Shown here: piece after piece, positions 12,401-25,800 of the stretch
Numbering within the stretch: the first letter of the stretch is position 1
Layout: each line of letters begins with the position of its first letter
DNA from: Brachionus plicatilis
Lineage: Eukaryota > Rotifera > Eurotatoria > Ploima > Brachionidae
DNA length: 64,000 nucleotides
Assembly: GCA_010279815.1 (NCBI GenBank)
Contig: QEOQ01000493.1
Location: forward strand, 310,001 to 374,000
Direction of reading: 5' to 3'
The notes under the pieces: model-generated
The model's database searches: none
Told to the model about the DNA's origin: nothing
The model's input: only the letters and a program-made list of their open reading frames with translations
Made by a program: the position numbers and the translations under genes

Positions 12401-14719
12401 TTTACCGAAAGGGACAATTCGAACGACATTTGCTGATATTATATTATTCGTTGAATTACTTTCAACATTTCTCGAAAATTCATCTAACCATTTTTGTGAA
12501 ACGTCTTCATCTTTGATTTGATGATATTCGCCGATTGGAACTTCATTCTTTGAAAATTTTATTATGAAAAATATGATTTTGTTTGATAGCCGATGTAAAC
12601 TTACTGAAATTACTCTGATTAAGTTTTTTTGTAAATTTGACTTTATTTCATCAGATAGCAAAATATTTTTACCAATAATTTCTACACATAATAAACAATA
12701 ATTCTGAATATCTGATACCAAATAAGCACATCTTTTTTTTAATTTTAATTAAATTATTTAAAAATAAACCCAATAAAAAAACATTACTTTAAAGCATTAA
12801 AAATTATTGAAGTCAAAATTGGCCACCAATGCTCATTATTGTAATCATTTAATACATTTATATATATACTGGAATAAAAAAATGTAATTCATTTAACAAA
12901 TTCTGCTAAAAAAGTTTTACTTTAATGACTCTTGATAGTCTTTTGCGTCAAAATATTCTTCAGCCATGCACACACCTTTAAAATTAATTTAATTAAAATT
13001 ATTTTTCTTAAAATAATTCACTTTTGAATGTTTTAAAGTAAATTTACTTAAGTATTGTTTCATTCTTCTGCAATTGAATTGTTTAAAATGAAAAATGGCT
13101 TGTTTAAATAAGTTGGCTACCAATGGCTAAATAAATTTTAAAATACATAAAAAAAGTTAACTCAACAATTACTGATAAATTTTCTTTGGACTCAAGTTCA
13201 ATCAAACATGTCAGTGCTTCAGTTTCTTTCAGTTGATCAAGTATTTCGGTGGCCTTATTTCCTTGCCGCCATGGTCTCTGACCAAAATACTCCAAATTAT
13301 TTAGCAATTCGATAGGTGATGGATTTTCGGAATCGTGTTGTTTGAACGTAAAGTTTTTACTTTTTAATAACTCTTGTAAGTGCACTCGTCTCTGAATTGT
13401 ATGAGTAGCAGCAGAATGAAAATAAAAACCTGGATGCTGCGTTTGGACAGCACTTACATACTCTTTTCTAAATGCAGTGTCAAAAAGCTCACCCATTATC
13501 TGAAATTGTTTAGCCAGCCATGCCGAATGTTCAAAGCTCAAGTCAATCGGGCCAATTTTAGCTTTAAAAATGTCAATGTGCTTACGAAATTGCTCAATGG
13601 CATCCAGAGGATGTTTAATTTCGAACAAAAGTTTGCATAGCTTATAGTTTATAATTCCAGCAACTAGTTTTATCTCTAGTGCATTTGGGTCATTTGACCT
13701 GATATCCAAAATGCTTTGATAAGCGAGTTTATAATTTCTTTAAAGATATTTTTTATTTAAAATATTTTTTGGAATATAATTTTCATAGTTACTCTATGGC
13801 TTTTAAGATGTCCTGTTTTGTTTCATTAAAAAAAGCTATTTTTATTGACAATCTCACTAAAAGATACTAAAAAAATAACCATCATAAACCCCAATATAAA
13901 GATAAAAGGAAATTTTTTGATTACCTGATGTGTGACTTTAATGAGTGAGTCGCGTTTTAGTTTTATTGCCTTAATTTCTTGGTTGTAATATGACTGAGCT
14001 GGTTCAGTAAATGCGTCATCCTCTAGTCTTGAAAAAATTAAAATAAGCTTTAATTAAATATTTGATTTTACTTTAGAATATATCCTTGTAAATATTCGGC
14101 ATGAAGCAAATATAAATAATTTGTTTTAATTCCACAAGCGTTACAAAGAGATGGATAGCGTTCTCTTGCCAAACCATTTTCGTTATCTACTGGCAGATTT
14201 GGTTTCTTTTGAATAAGTATCAAAATAACTTTAGTATTTCTGTCGTGTAAGCTTTGTCTAAATAAATTTATTTTAAAATTTTATAAATTAAAATTTGAAT
14301 TATTTAGCTACTTTACTAGTTCAACTTTAGTAGCACATTCCATTTGTTTTTCTTTCCAGTTCGGTTCGTCCCATTCAAGATCAAAAAATACAACCACCAA
14401 GCTTGGTATATTGTATAAATGCTTGCTGAACCAATTTGTTTTAAGTATTCCTTTCTCAGTGTAGACCTCTAATGCGCGCTTAAATTTTAGAATTAGTTTA
14501 AAGGAAAGATAAATCAAAATTAAAAACCTTGCTTTTAGCTCTTGGGTACTCATGGTCACCGTCCAAAAGCAAGTATCGGAATTTTAAGTTGCTCCTTGAG
14601 TTAAAACCATTCCAAATTTCCTTGTGGACTGCGTTATGCTTTATATCAAGACCAGTTAAAATAACCAATGGTAAAGGCTGAACCGACAGTTCTTCAGGAA
14701 TATAGCTTGCCCAAGACAT
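9469..14719 (-). CDS. TRAPPC11: Trafficking protein particle complex subunit 11 (foie gras / gryzun)
   Basis: A subunit of metazoan TRAPP III, acting at ER-Golgi transport and autophagy. Twenty-one exons: 14719-14528, 14478-14312, 14257-14072, 14027-13925, 13866-13793, 13737-13173, 13126-13048, 12975-12921, 12868-12788, 12731-12605, 12547-12406, 11842-11395, 11337-11212, 11160-11084, 11046-10946, 10897-10838, 10761-10729, 10623-10444, 10383-10276, 10223-9774, 9720-9469. These sum to 1201 aa with phases that all close (human about 1133). N-terminal landmarks are [24 protein letters not shown] and [13 protein letters not shown]. The foie-gras domain holds [38 protein letters not shown] and [10 protein letters not shown]. 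The gryzun-type C-terminal half holds [19 protein letters not shown] and ends with [13 protein letters not shown]. Exon 17 is only 33 nt. Intron 11 (11843-12405) is long and contains a small perfect hairpin. Intron 10 is 57 nt and stopless in frame. Confidence 0.95.
12098..12131. repeat. Perfect 13-bp inverted repeat in TRAPPC11 intron 11
   Basis: ATATTCTTATATT at 12098-12110 is repeated in reverse complement at 12119-12131 with an 8-nt loop. It lies in the only long intron (563 nt) of TRAPPC11. It may be chance in AT-rich DNA. Confidence 0.5.
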
Positions 14720-16881
14720 GTAGCAAAATAATTTATCAAAATTTAAGATTTAATTAATTTGAAATTAAAGATAAGTATGGTAAGAATCAAGTGATTTTTT
14801 TTTAAATATTAAAATAAGCTTTAAATTTTTGAATGCCACATTTTTGTGATGACAAAAAATTAGTCTAACAACAAATTTTAATAAATTTATTTTTAGATAA
14901 TTGGAGAGTCTTTTTTCCAAAAGTTTGTAATTATTAATCATAATATTTAAATAAGATTCTCTTTTTCAATTAATTTATTTTTTTTAAATATAAAAATCAT
15001 CTAGATAATGTAATTTTTTATTTTCAAAAATTAAAATATTTTCAAAATCGATAGCAATTTACAAATAGTAATAAATCAACATAAAAGAACTTGTATAAGC
15101 AAAAATTTGATAACTTAACTTCTATCAGTAACTTTTTTTTAGTGGAAAGACTATTTTTTAAAGTAAATAAAGAATTACTAATTTCAGACAAATGTTTAGA
15201 GATTTTAAAGCATCAAAATTAGACAAACAAGTTTTAGTAAATGGAAAAGGTCTTTGTATATAATGAATACATTAATTTTTCAGATGTATGGCTTTGATCT
15301 AGGAATCGATTTTTATGAAATATTTTAAAATTATAATTAAGCTTTTATATTAGAGCTGCGGGATTTTAAATTTTCGAAATAGGATTTTAATTAATTAGGT
15401 GATTACAATAAATTTTGTTAAGTCATTAAGTTCTGCTAAGTAATTATTTATTTTGTGTCCCTTTTTAATTTAAAATGACTTATAATTAGCGTAAATTTCA
15501 ATTATTTCCAAAAAATGAATTCTCTAAATATCTTTGACAAAATATAATTTGAGACTTCAAATCAAGTTCTAATATTTGTTCAATTATACAATAGTTTGAG
15601 ACCAAATGAAATTAAACAAACTTTGTTGTAAATATTTGCTTGGTAATATATTTTTGGCATTTAATGATTAATGAATAAATAAAATTTTAAAAGATAATGC
15701 AAATATTTGAGTGTTCCAGGTTTTGATGAATTTTAAAAAAGTTAACTCATTTAGTCACTAGAAATCAAAAATTACCGAGTCAAAATGATTGCGTTTAGAT
15801 CATATGATTTATTTATTTATGTATATTTAATTATAAATTCTTAATTTAGATTAAGTTGATTAATGTCACTATTGAAGTTATATTGTCATTTCATAAATTT
15901 TAAAGTGGCAAAATTTAATTAGAAAGAAAAAGCTATTTTTTATCATCAGGAATAAAGTTCAGAAAATTGTTTTCTGGTTTTGAATAAAAAATTACTTAAT
16001 GGTATAAATTCTGAGAATTAGTATTACAAATAGTCCTAATCTTACAAAATAAACTATTTTTTAAATTTAAGTAAAAATGTCCAAGGAGTTTTTTTCAGAC
16101 AACTTTTTAATTAAAATTCTTTTGTGTAAAATTTTCCATTCGATCCAGCGGAAACAAAGACTAAAATAAATTTCCTAAAATAATTATTTTTCAAACAGCC
16201 TTAATAAAGGAATTTTTGTACTCATTTCTAAAACATATTTTATCAAATTAATTATTTTTTTTGGATAACTCAAATTTTACTTTTATGAAAAAATACTGAT
16301 GACATTTTTTAGATGGATTTTAATTTTGTGATATTTGGTTAATTTAAATAATTAAAGCTAAAACTAGTATAGTTTCACTTAGCTTCAAACTAAAAATCTG
16401 ATTTAAAGTTGTATTATTTTTAATTTAGTCTAATTGTCATATTTTATTGAAAAATATATTATTATAATTCTATTGAGTACGAAACGATTGCAAATTATAA
16501 TTCTAGATTATGATTAACAAAAAAAAAAGTCGAATTGCAATAACATGAAAAACAAACGAGAGATCGACTCAAAATTATCGACAAGATTCCTTGCCTGAAT
16601 TTCTTTATCGCCAAAAACCATAACAAAAAATGCAAATTTTAAATTTGTCTCTCTTGCTTCGTATTACATATAATTTTCCTTATTAAAAACTAATGAAATT
16701 TTGAATATTTTCCTTGTTCTTCTCTTTTAGAATTTTTTGAGTACCAACTTTTTTCTTTTATTTTTTTCTATTCAAATATATAGTTGTGAATTAGATATTC
16801 GACAATAGAATACTAAATCGTTGCTATTGTCTAATAAATCTGTTAAATTTAAATTTTTAAATTTTATTAAAAAAAAAATAG
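14720..16881. other. Intergenic region between divergent TRAPPC11 and MADD
   Basis: No coding exon could be supported. It must contain the promoters and 5' UTRs of both flanking genes. The last few hundred bases (about 16550-16780) are slightly less AT-rich and look like MADD 5' UTR or promoter. The ATG of MADD is directly preceded by TAG after a poly-A run, so an upstream non-coding exon spliced to the ATG exon is possible. Confidence 0.5.
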
Positions 16882-19800
16882 ATGAATAGTGACTACAAAA
16901 AATATTTTTGTGCGCGGCTAATTGACTTTGTTATAATTGTTGGATGCAAACAGCCAGCTACACCATCACAGCTTATTTCAAAACATTTGGAACAAATTGA
17001 TGCGGAGAAAAATCAAAAAATTCAACTGCCAGAATTGCTTCGCCGGTATCCATTCGAGGATCATGCTGATTTCGTCCTTCCACAAGATGTCATATACTTT
17101 TGTCAACCAGAGGGCTGCACTAACATCAACTGTTCAAATCAGCAACGAGCCGATTCTAACCGAGACACCACAAGCTTCATATTCACCTTGACCGAAAAAG
17201 ACTCGGCTCGGGTCAGATACGGTATATGCATAAACTTTTTTCGTCCTATAGAAAAAAAGTATGATAAGCAAAAAAAGACCAAGACCCAGCAGCTGGATGA
17301 TTCTGATGACGAGAACGCAGGTGACTCAAACCAACTGAATAAGAAAAAAAGAACCAAAAAAGCCAGCGAAGTAAAGTACACCCACACACTGACTTCCTTA
17401 TGTATTATTAGTCACCATCCATTTTTTTCATTGTTCCGCGAGTGTCTAAATATACTAAGGCGGATCATAGAAGCATGCCATTGGAGAGCTTTGATGTCTA
17501 AGCCAGCAAGTCCTAATTCTATTTCTTCGACTAGTTCGGGCCAGAAGTTAGCCAGGGACACTGTTTGGGGAATTTTGACCGGATCTAGTGGAACCAAGTC
17601 AACTGATCAAATATCGCCACTGGTCGCTTGCGAAATTAGGGAGATCGAGACTTGGATTTTGCGCTTATTGAGCGCTCCTGTGCCTGTGCCTGGAAAAACA
17701 AAGTTAATTGTAATATTTTATTTTAAAAAAATAGTCCATTTTCTTTTATTTATGGCCCATAATTATCCTCACCGCTAATTCTTATAAAATTTTCTCTAAT
17801 TTAAATAAAAATACCCAAACTTAAATAAAAATTTCGCTAATTTGATAAATAGAAATCTAATTTATTAAATTTAGTTCTAATTTAATAAAATCTGATGTTG
17901 AGTTGATGTAGTTCAACTCTATTTGAGTTGCATTTAGAACAATAAAAATATATTCTTCTAGCCATTTTATTTTTATTTAATTTAATATTTTTTTATTTAG
18001 TTAATATCTGTAACCATTTTTTACACCGTCATTTAAAAATATTAATAATTATAATTTTATTAATTTAGATGTAAGTTTATTAAATTAGCGGTATTAAAAA
18101 ATTATTTGCCTTTATTTATTAGCTATAATAATTCTCATTTTCAAAAGATTGACATTCTTCCAAATGAAGCACCCATGCTTTTCGCATTGCCAGACCATAC
18201 ACGGTTTAATCTAGTCGATTTTCCTCTGCATTTACCTCTTGAGTTGTTGGGAATAGATATTTTTATCCAAGTCTACAGCCTTATTTTGCTTGAAAATAAA
18301 GTTATATTTCAATCTAGTGATTACAATGCATTAACCATGAGCATAATGGCGTTTGTGGCCATGCTTTACCCACTCGAGTACATGTTCCCGGTTATACCTC
18401 TTTTGCCAAGATGTATGAACGAAACAGAACAGGTATATTAGATTTAAAAATTGGCAAAAAATATATTTTAGGTGACAATTTTGATTTTTAAAGCTTTTAA
18501 TGGCGCCAACACCTTATATTATTGGAGTGTCGGAAAATTTTTTTGTCTACAAAAACAACTTTGCTTTACCAGATGACGTTTGGTTGGTTGATTTGGACAA
18601 AATGATGGTAAATAATGGCAGATTTTTGTGTTCAATAAAATAAAAAATAAACAAATTCAATTTTTTTTCAGATAGTTTCTCCAAAATTAGCAGAACCGAT
18701 TCCAGATATTCCAGAACCTGAATGTTCGATATTGAAAAATCATCTTAGTCAAGCGATTGCAAGTCTTAGCAAAAGTCCGCAACCGGTTAAAAATTTTGAG
18801 ATATTTTTCAATGAACAAAACACAAATTCTAATAAAGAAAACATGTATGCATCTTTTAATCAGCTAATTTATGGAAACGATGTGGACTCAGTGGACGTGG
18901 CCACTCGTATTACAATGGTTCAGTTCTTGAACTCGAAAAATATACTCGGACATTTTAACGAACATACTCGGATACTCAGATTGTATCCGAGACCAGTTGT
19001 TGCATTTCAATACAATAGTTTTATTCGATCTCGTCCGGTCAAATCAAGTTTTATAATAAAATTAGCTAAAACTCAGGTAATTTGATTTAATTATGCTCAT
19101 TTTTTTTGCTAAAAACCTCTAAAAGGCTGTTGAATTTTTGGCGGAGTGGTCTCTGTGTCCTTCAAATGTTGCTTATTTGAGAATTCAAACAGGAATATAT
19201 GATCCATCATTGATTGGTGATAAACCAAAATGGTACTGTAGATATCTGACACCAATTCAATTTAAAACATATGAAGAAAAATCAACCTTAGCCACCGCAA
19301 TTCAATATTTGAATCAAGAGAATACCAAGAGTCGAAGTCAAAGCGAAGAAGAAACAGGTATGACATTTTTAATTAAAATTCTCATCTATTTCATCCTATC
19401 TTAAATTTGGTTACAATTGGAAAAATTAAAAAACCAATAAAAGATTGTTTTAAATATTCAAATTTTTTTTAATTAAAAAAAAATCATCGTAATGCCTACA
19501 ATAAGAGTGCAGTATAAATTCTGCCTATATGAATATTATTTGAAAAATAAATTTTGTTTCCAAGCAAATGTTTTAATTAATTAAATAAGATTATTAATTC
19601 GAAGTCAAAATTTACTGGTAACCCTTCGAAAATTCTCTTGTTTTTTTTTTGGAATCAAGATTTTTTATCAAAATTAATTAGAAAAAAAATTTATTAAGCA
19701 AAAAATTTTAAGTAAAATTAAAGAAATCTAAAGCTTATTTTGGTTTATATTTTCAATATAATTTTTTAATTAGAATCAATTTTAATCACAATGGTATCTC

Positions 19801-22800
19801 AAAAGATGTTTAGAGCCATAATATTTTATAAAATATTTAAAATATTTATATGTATAATTTAAGAAGAAAAAGAGAATTTTTTGGTAGGGAGTTAGTCAAC
19901 AATTTAAAAAATATTTTTTCTTTCATTACCTCTTTAAACTCTAAAATTTAAGATAAAATGAAGTCAGCTTAATAACTTGCCACTTTTGAAATATTTTTTA
20001 TGAAAAATCTCTATAACTGCATTTTTTTTATGTTAAGTTATTTTTAGCGTAAATTATATAATTTATAATTTAAACAAAATTTTAAATAATTAAAATAAAT
20101 TAACTTTGATAATTATAAACAAAGAATAAAACAACAGTTTGAAATTTAAGTTTTAATCTTTTTTATTTATATTCTTTACACAATGTAACAAAATAATGGT
20201 TGAATTTTAATTAAATTTTATTTTTTGTTCTACACTATTTTTTTAATGAATTTAAATAAAGCTAATAAATTTAAAAATTTCATATTTCCTTTACCAATTC
20301 ACTGGACAAGGATTAATAAAATAATTTTTTTTATTAAATCAGAATTTTTTAAATAAAATCTATTCAGAACGAATTGAGTCAATTTTTTATTTTCAAAATG
20401 AAATTTTGCCTGTATTTTTTCTAAATTGATAAACAATCTCTCTAATTCAATCGAATTCGATTAAAATATTTTTTAATAATCGAATAATCTTCAATTATCT
20501 TATAATTAAAGGCTGAAATATTTTTTTCAGAAACAAGTCAAATCACACTAACAAATCAAACTAAAAAATCTAAATTATGTTATTTTTTTGATTCAAACGT
20601 TTCTTACAATAACTAGAAACTTTCTAAATTCATATTTAAAAAAAACAAAATACAAGATAAAAATTAGCAAATAATTGATCCAAATAATCTAAATAAAATT
20701 TATTTTCTAAATAATAATTTTTAAATCATTCAAGATGAAAATGTTGAAAGCGAGTGTAGTAGATATTCATCGAATTCATCAATTAGCATGTCTGGAGACA
20801 TCGAACTTGGTATTTTGGAGACTAAAGATTTCGTTGACGACTATCAGCCACCACAAGCTTTTACTTCTGCGGGAAAACCGATCGGAATGTTTCCTAAAAA
20901 TCAAGCAAAGACCATGTGTGTTGATATAGAGACTGTATACTCCCCACCAGTGAATGCTGACTTCAAAGATTTGATCGACCGGTCGCCATCCGTAGTCAGC
21001 AGCAATGCGGATACTTCATCCATGACTTCAAGTGCCTCTTCTTCATCTATTGGAAACCATAATGAATTAGCAGAAGATTATGAAGAAAATTTGTTCACTG
21101 AAAATCAAATTTGGAACCAAGATGATGACAATTCATCCAAAACAAATCCAATATTAAGCAATAAATATAAAACTTTGACCAGTTCCGATTCAAAATCGAG
21201 CAGTGCAACTATGACACCTGTAAGTAAAAACTTTCCGAAATCCCCATTCGATGCTGAAATTTCTCAGCAAAAACCGGCCCATAGAACCAACAGCTCTAGT
21301 TCGACCAATACAGTCACAGCTAGGAATTTAAATCAAATACCACTACAGACTCCAAAAGCATCCAGCAAAAAACAATCGTCTTTCATGTTCATCACACAAT
21401 TCAGCGACGATTTGATTCATGATGTAGCCAGTAAAGCTCGTACACTTAGCGCCAAGAAATTTGGTAATATCCTACGAGATGATTCCAGAGACAAAGCTGA
21501 AATTAACAATTTAAGAAAATCACTTTCCAACTTGCCAAGTTCGCTATCTAACTTGGGCGCTAAGTATGTAGATGGAAATAATAACACAGCAAAAACAAGC
21601 GATTCGATTTCTAATATAAAAGAAATAGATAGTCATAATTCTTTGCCCCATTCTCAGACATCAGAATTAGTCAACGAAAACCAGCAGTTTCTAAAAGAAC
21701 AGTTGGCAAATGTTTTTGAGGGCCAAGGAGTTGGATGGTTGAAGATTAATCGCATAAAACGTTTAATGGAAGATGAAAATAATCGAAACTTCGTTCTCAG
21801 TCGTTTGAATACCCAACTAGACAAGAAATTGTCTAATGATGAAGAGCATATCGAAGACGTTAAGGTTACTAAAGCAGTTTTCAAAGGAATGAATAAGTTA
21901 CTTAATGCCATCATAGCCGGACTTGAGCAAACGTATGCAAATAATGGTCTTGGTGGAATGGCGAGTGCGTTTCAACTCCTTGAAATTGCACATACTCACT
22001 ACTGGGTTCACGGAAGTGATCTGCTCGGAAAAAGTAACTCTTTGGATGGTGGTAGTCCGATGTCAGAAAAAAGCAGCAGTCCATTTGATAGCAAAGAAAA
22101 TTTGAGCCTCACATCGAGCCAAACAAGCACATCTAACAACGGTAAATTATCTAGTTCTAGTTCAATTATAGGTACTAACAAAATGCATCAGTCAATAAAT
22201 TCTGATCAGAATAATCATCAATTTAATATGCAGTCTACAGGTAGTATAGTGGCTCAGTTAGGTAAAATATAAATATAAACGTTTTTTGTATTTATTTGAA
22301 ATTTTGATTTTAGGAACTTTGTGGAATAATTCTAAATTAAATAATATTACAAAATCTATTGCTAACAATAGTACTAATTCAGATAAAAAATCTGCTTTTG
22401 ATTCAGCACAGTACACAAAATCTCCTTTTACTACCAAGTCTATTGTTAATAAAATTTCTTCAATGTCCCATCATCCTCTAATACATCCTGATGATCAAAA
22501 ACAAAAAGACCAAGCTTCAAAATTAGGTAGTTTTAAGTGTAATAAATTTTGTTGTCGTTGTTGTTTTAGTGTTTGATTTATTTTATAAATTTTTTTATTA
22601 AAAAATATCATCAATTTGAATTTTAAAACATAAAAATAGTAAAAAATAGAAAATTCTATTTATTTTGCTTATGAAAGGCTAAAAATAGTTCTATAAATGA
22701 CTAATTTTATAAAATTAAAAAATCTGTTGTTTAAAACTTTTTTTACAGTAAAACCACTAAATTATTTGAAAAACATTATTCATTTATCTTAATATTTAAT

Positions 22801-25800
22801 TAATTTTACATGAGCATTTTTCTTTAATTTACATATTTTTACTCACAATCGAGCCAAGCTAATAGATTGTATTTCAATTCCAAAGTGAGCATTACTTTTA
22901 AATCTGAAAAAATTCTCTAATCAATTTTACTTAATAAAAATATTAAAAATATTTGACTTCTTCCAAAGTTTGTCAATACATTTTTATTTTCTATTTTAGC
23001 ATGGGTGAGATGCACTTTGGTGCATGGCCCAAAAGCTGGTAGCTTAGCTTATGCTGCAGCATAATCGAACGTGGGAATTCGCTATAATAATATAATATTT
23101 ATTGCTGCATTGGTATTTGGTAGAGTAAAAACGGGCTTATTAAATTATTTTGATTTATTTTCTCCATTTTTAAGTAAATAATACGCTTTTTAAATTTGAG
23201 ACTCATTGAGCTGAGCTTTAAACGGTTGTTAGCGTTGACCATTGGTGGCCACTTAAACTCATCACATCTCCAATCATCTAATTTTTATTTTACTAAAATA
23301 TTCTTATTACTTTCCTGAGTTGTTTAAAAGCAACAAGTCTTAAGTGAAGATAATTTTTTCATGTGGCCGCCGGAATAATAAAAATTCAAATATTAATTTT
23401 GGGCTTAAAAATGACTTGATTTTTAAGCCAAGTCGCTAAAATTAAAGTTCGGACATGGATAATTTGAGCTTTTAAACAATTCTGGTTAGCGTTTATCGTA
23501 AATGGTTGGCATTCTGCTATAAGTTCAGGCTCTGAATTTTTCATTTTATATTTTTTAGCTTAAATTTTATTTTTTAATTTTTTTTTAATTCTAATTTTCA
23601 GCTTATTTTTACTTCTAATAATCCGAATCCGTATTTTAGGGAAAAGTTTTATTATTAATTTTATGGTATTAAAAAAAATTCTTTTATAAATGGTCACTTG
23701 TTATCAATCAAATTTAACTTTCAATCAAAATATAAAAATGGATCAAGACTTTAAAAAATTATCAGTTCTATCACCCTTTGACATACTGTGGTCTTATTTA
23801 CCTTGGTTTTATAAGCAATCATTTATTTTTTAGTAAATAAATATCTATTTTGAGCAGTTTTTATCAATATTTATCCAAAAAAATTCGGTTTTGTGAAATT
23901 CAGTACAAAATGATAAAAAGAACAGAAAAAAATGTAAAAAAATTGAAAAACTTTTTTTCTAAAGGTTTAAACTTTATTCTGTAAATGCAGCATGGTGCAA
24001 CATTCAAAGTTGCATCAAATATCAAGGTCTGCTAAATTTGCAGAGTTTAAAAGAAATTAGATTTCAATATAATCGAGCGGAGTGCATTTTGCAGAGATTT
24101 TGCACATCATTAGCAGACTTTTACAGTTGATGCAACTTTGAATGTTGCACCATGCTGCATTCACAGAATTAATTTTAAACTTTTAGAAAAAAAGTTATTT
24201 AATTTTTTTTAACTTTTTTCTGTTCTTTTGTACTGAACTTCACAAAACCAAAAATTCTATTCAATTAAATTTTTTTTCTATAAACAATTTAAGGGAATAA
24301 AAAGAATATTTTAGTAATTTTTGAATAGAAAAGTCCAAGTTATAGTCAAAAAAGTAGTTTTCAAATAAGAATTCGAGTATAATTATCCTTTTCTTTTTTT
24401 TCAAAATCAATTCTTGGCTTATTGGTCAAAGTGAAAGTTTTGGTTTTTCCTTTGATTTTTGCCTTTTGAATTTTATGCAACTTTAATCAATATTAATTGA
24501 ATTTTTAAAAATAATCTTAATAATTAATCTTTTAATATTTAAGCACACAAACAGCTTGATGAAATTCATGGCAGTGAGCTAAAAAGGCCCTATAAATTAT
24601 TTACTGGTAACCAGAATGAAAATGATAAAACAATCAGCAGTCCTAATTCAAAAGATGATATTTCAGCTCAGCAGCATCGTTCTAGTCTTAAGTCAAAAAT
24701 TAATCATCATTCAATTAATCCTCAGCCATCACAATCAACCGGTATGGCAGAATCCAAAGCCCAAATTCTTAAAAATTCTCCTTCAACTTCTTCAATTAGT
24801 CAGCTTAGTTCTAAATGTTCAAAATCAATTTCAGGAGAATCTTCATTAAACACAGTACCTTTGGCAAAAAGCAAATTATCTGCTGGATTTCGATATTCAA
24901 AAAAAGTAATTTCACAAGTTCAAGTTCAATCTCAGACTTCAACTGGAACTCACAATTCAAACATGGAAATCAAAACTTATCTTTTTGAAACAATTGTCTC
25001 CAATCCTAGAAGTCCATTATGGGATCAAATGCAATTTTGGGAAGACGTTTTTTTAGACGCTGTAGCTCAAGAACGAGATATAATCGGGCTCGATCAAGGA
25101 CCGTCTGAAATGATGGAAAGATACAGTCAATTAGGCAATACAGAGCGAAAAAGACTCGAGTTTGATGAAGATCATTTATTAGCTGTAATGCTTTATAATC
25201 TAATCGCTTATATGATTATGATGAGAGTAAGCAAAGATGAAATAAGGCGCAAGATTAGAAGAATGTTGGGAAAATGCCATATTGGACTCTCAATGAGTCA
25301 GCAAGTTAACGAATTATTGGACTGCATTGAATATCTTGTAAATTTTTGTTTAATTTATTTAAACGATTTTTTTAATAAATCTAAAATTAAGGGGGGTAAT
25401 GATGTGGATTTAAGACCTGCTGGGAGTCGACTAATGCAAAAGCAAACATTTGCGGTTCATTTGGGAACAGATAACAAGGGTGAAATGCTTTTTATGGAAG
25501 TTTGTGACGATTGCATGATACTGAGAAGTGTAAAAGGAGAAATTTGCCAAAGATGGTGGTTTGAAAAGCTAGTTAACATGACCTATTGCCCCAAAACTAA
25601 AGTTTTGTGTCTATGGTGTAAGAGTAATGGCGAGACACAATTAACTAAATTCTATACAAAAAAAGTATCAAAAAATATTTAAATTAAAAATTAAAATAAA
25701 ATAAATTTATTTTTTCCAGTGTCGTGACTTGTATTTCTCGATTAAAGAAGCAATGGAAAAGGCTGTTTCGCGTCTAAATAGCACACTTGCCAGCTCGAAT

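Noticed and set aside
23035..23090. Possible tRNA-like or SINE box B in MADD intron 7
   Set aside because: GTTCGATTA-like sequence on the minus strand is a weak box B and no box A or cloverleaf can be drawn.
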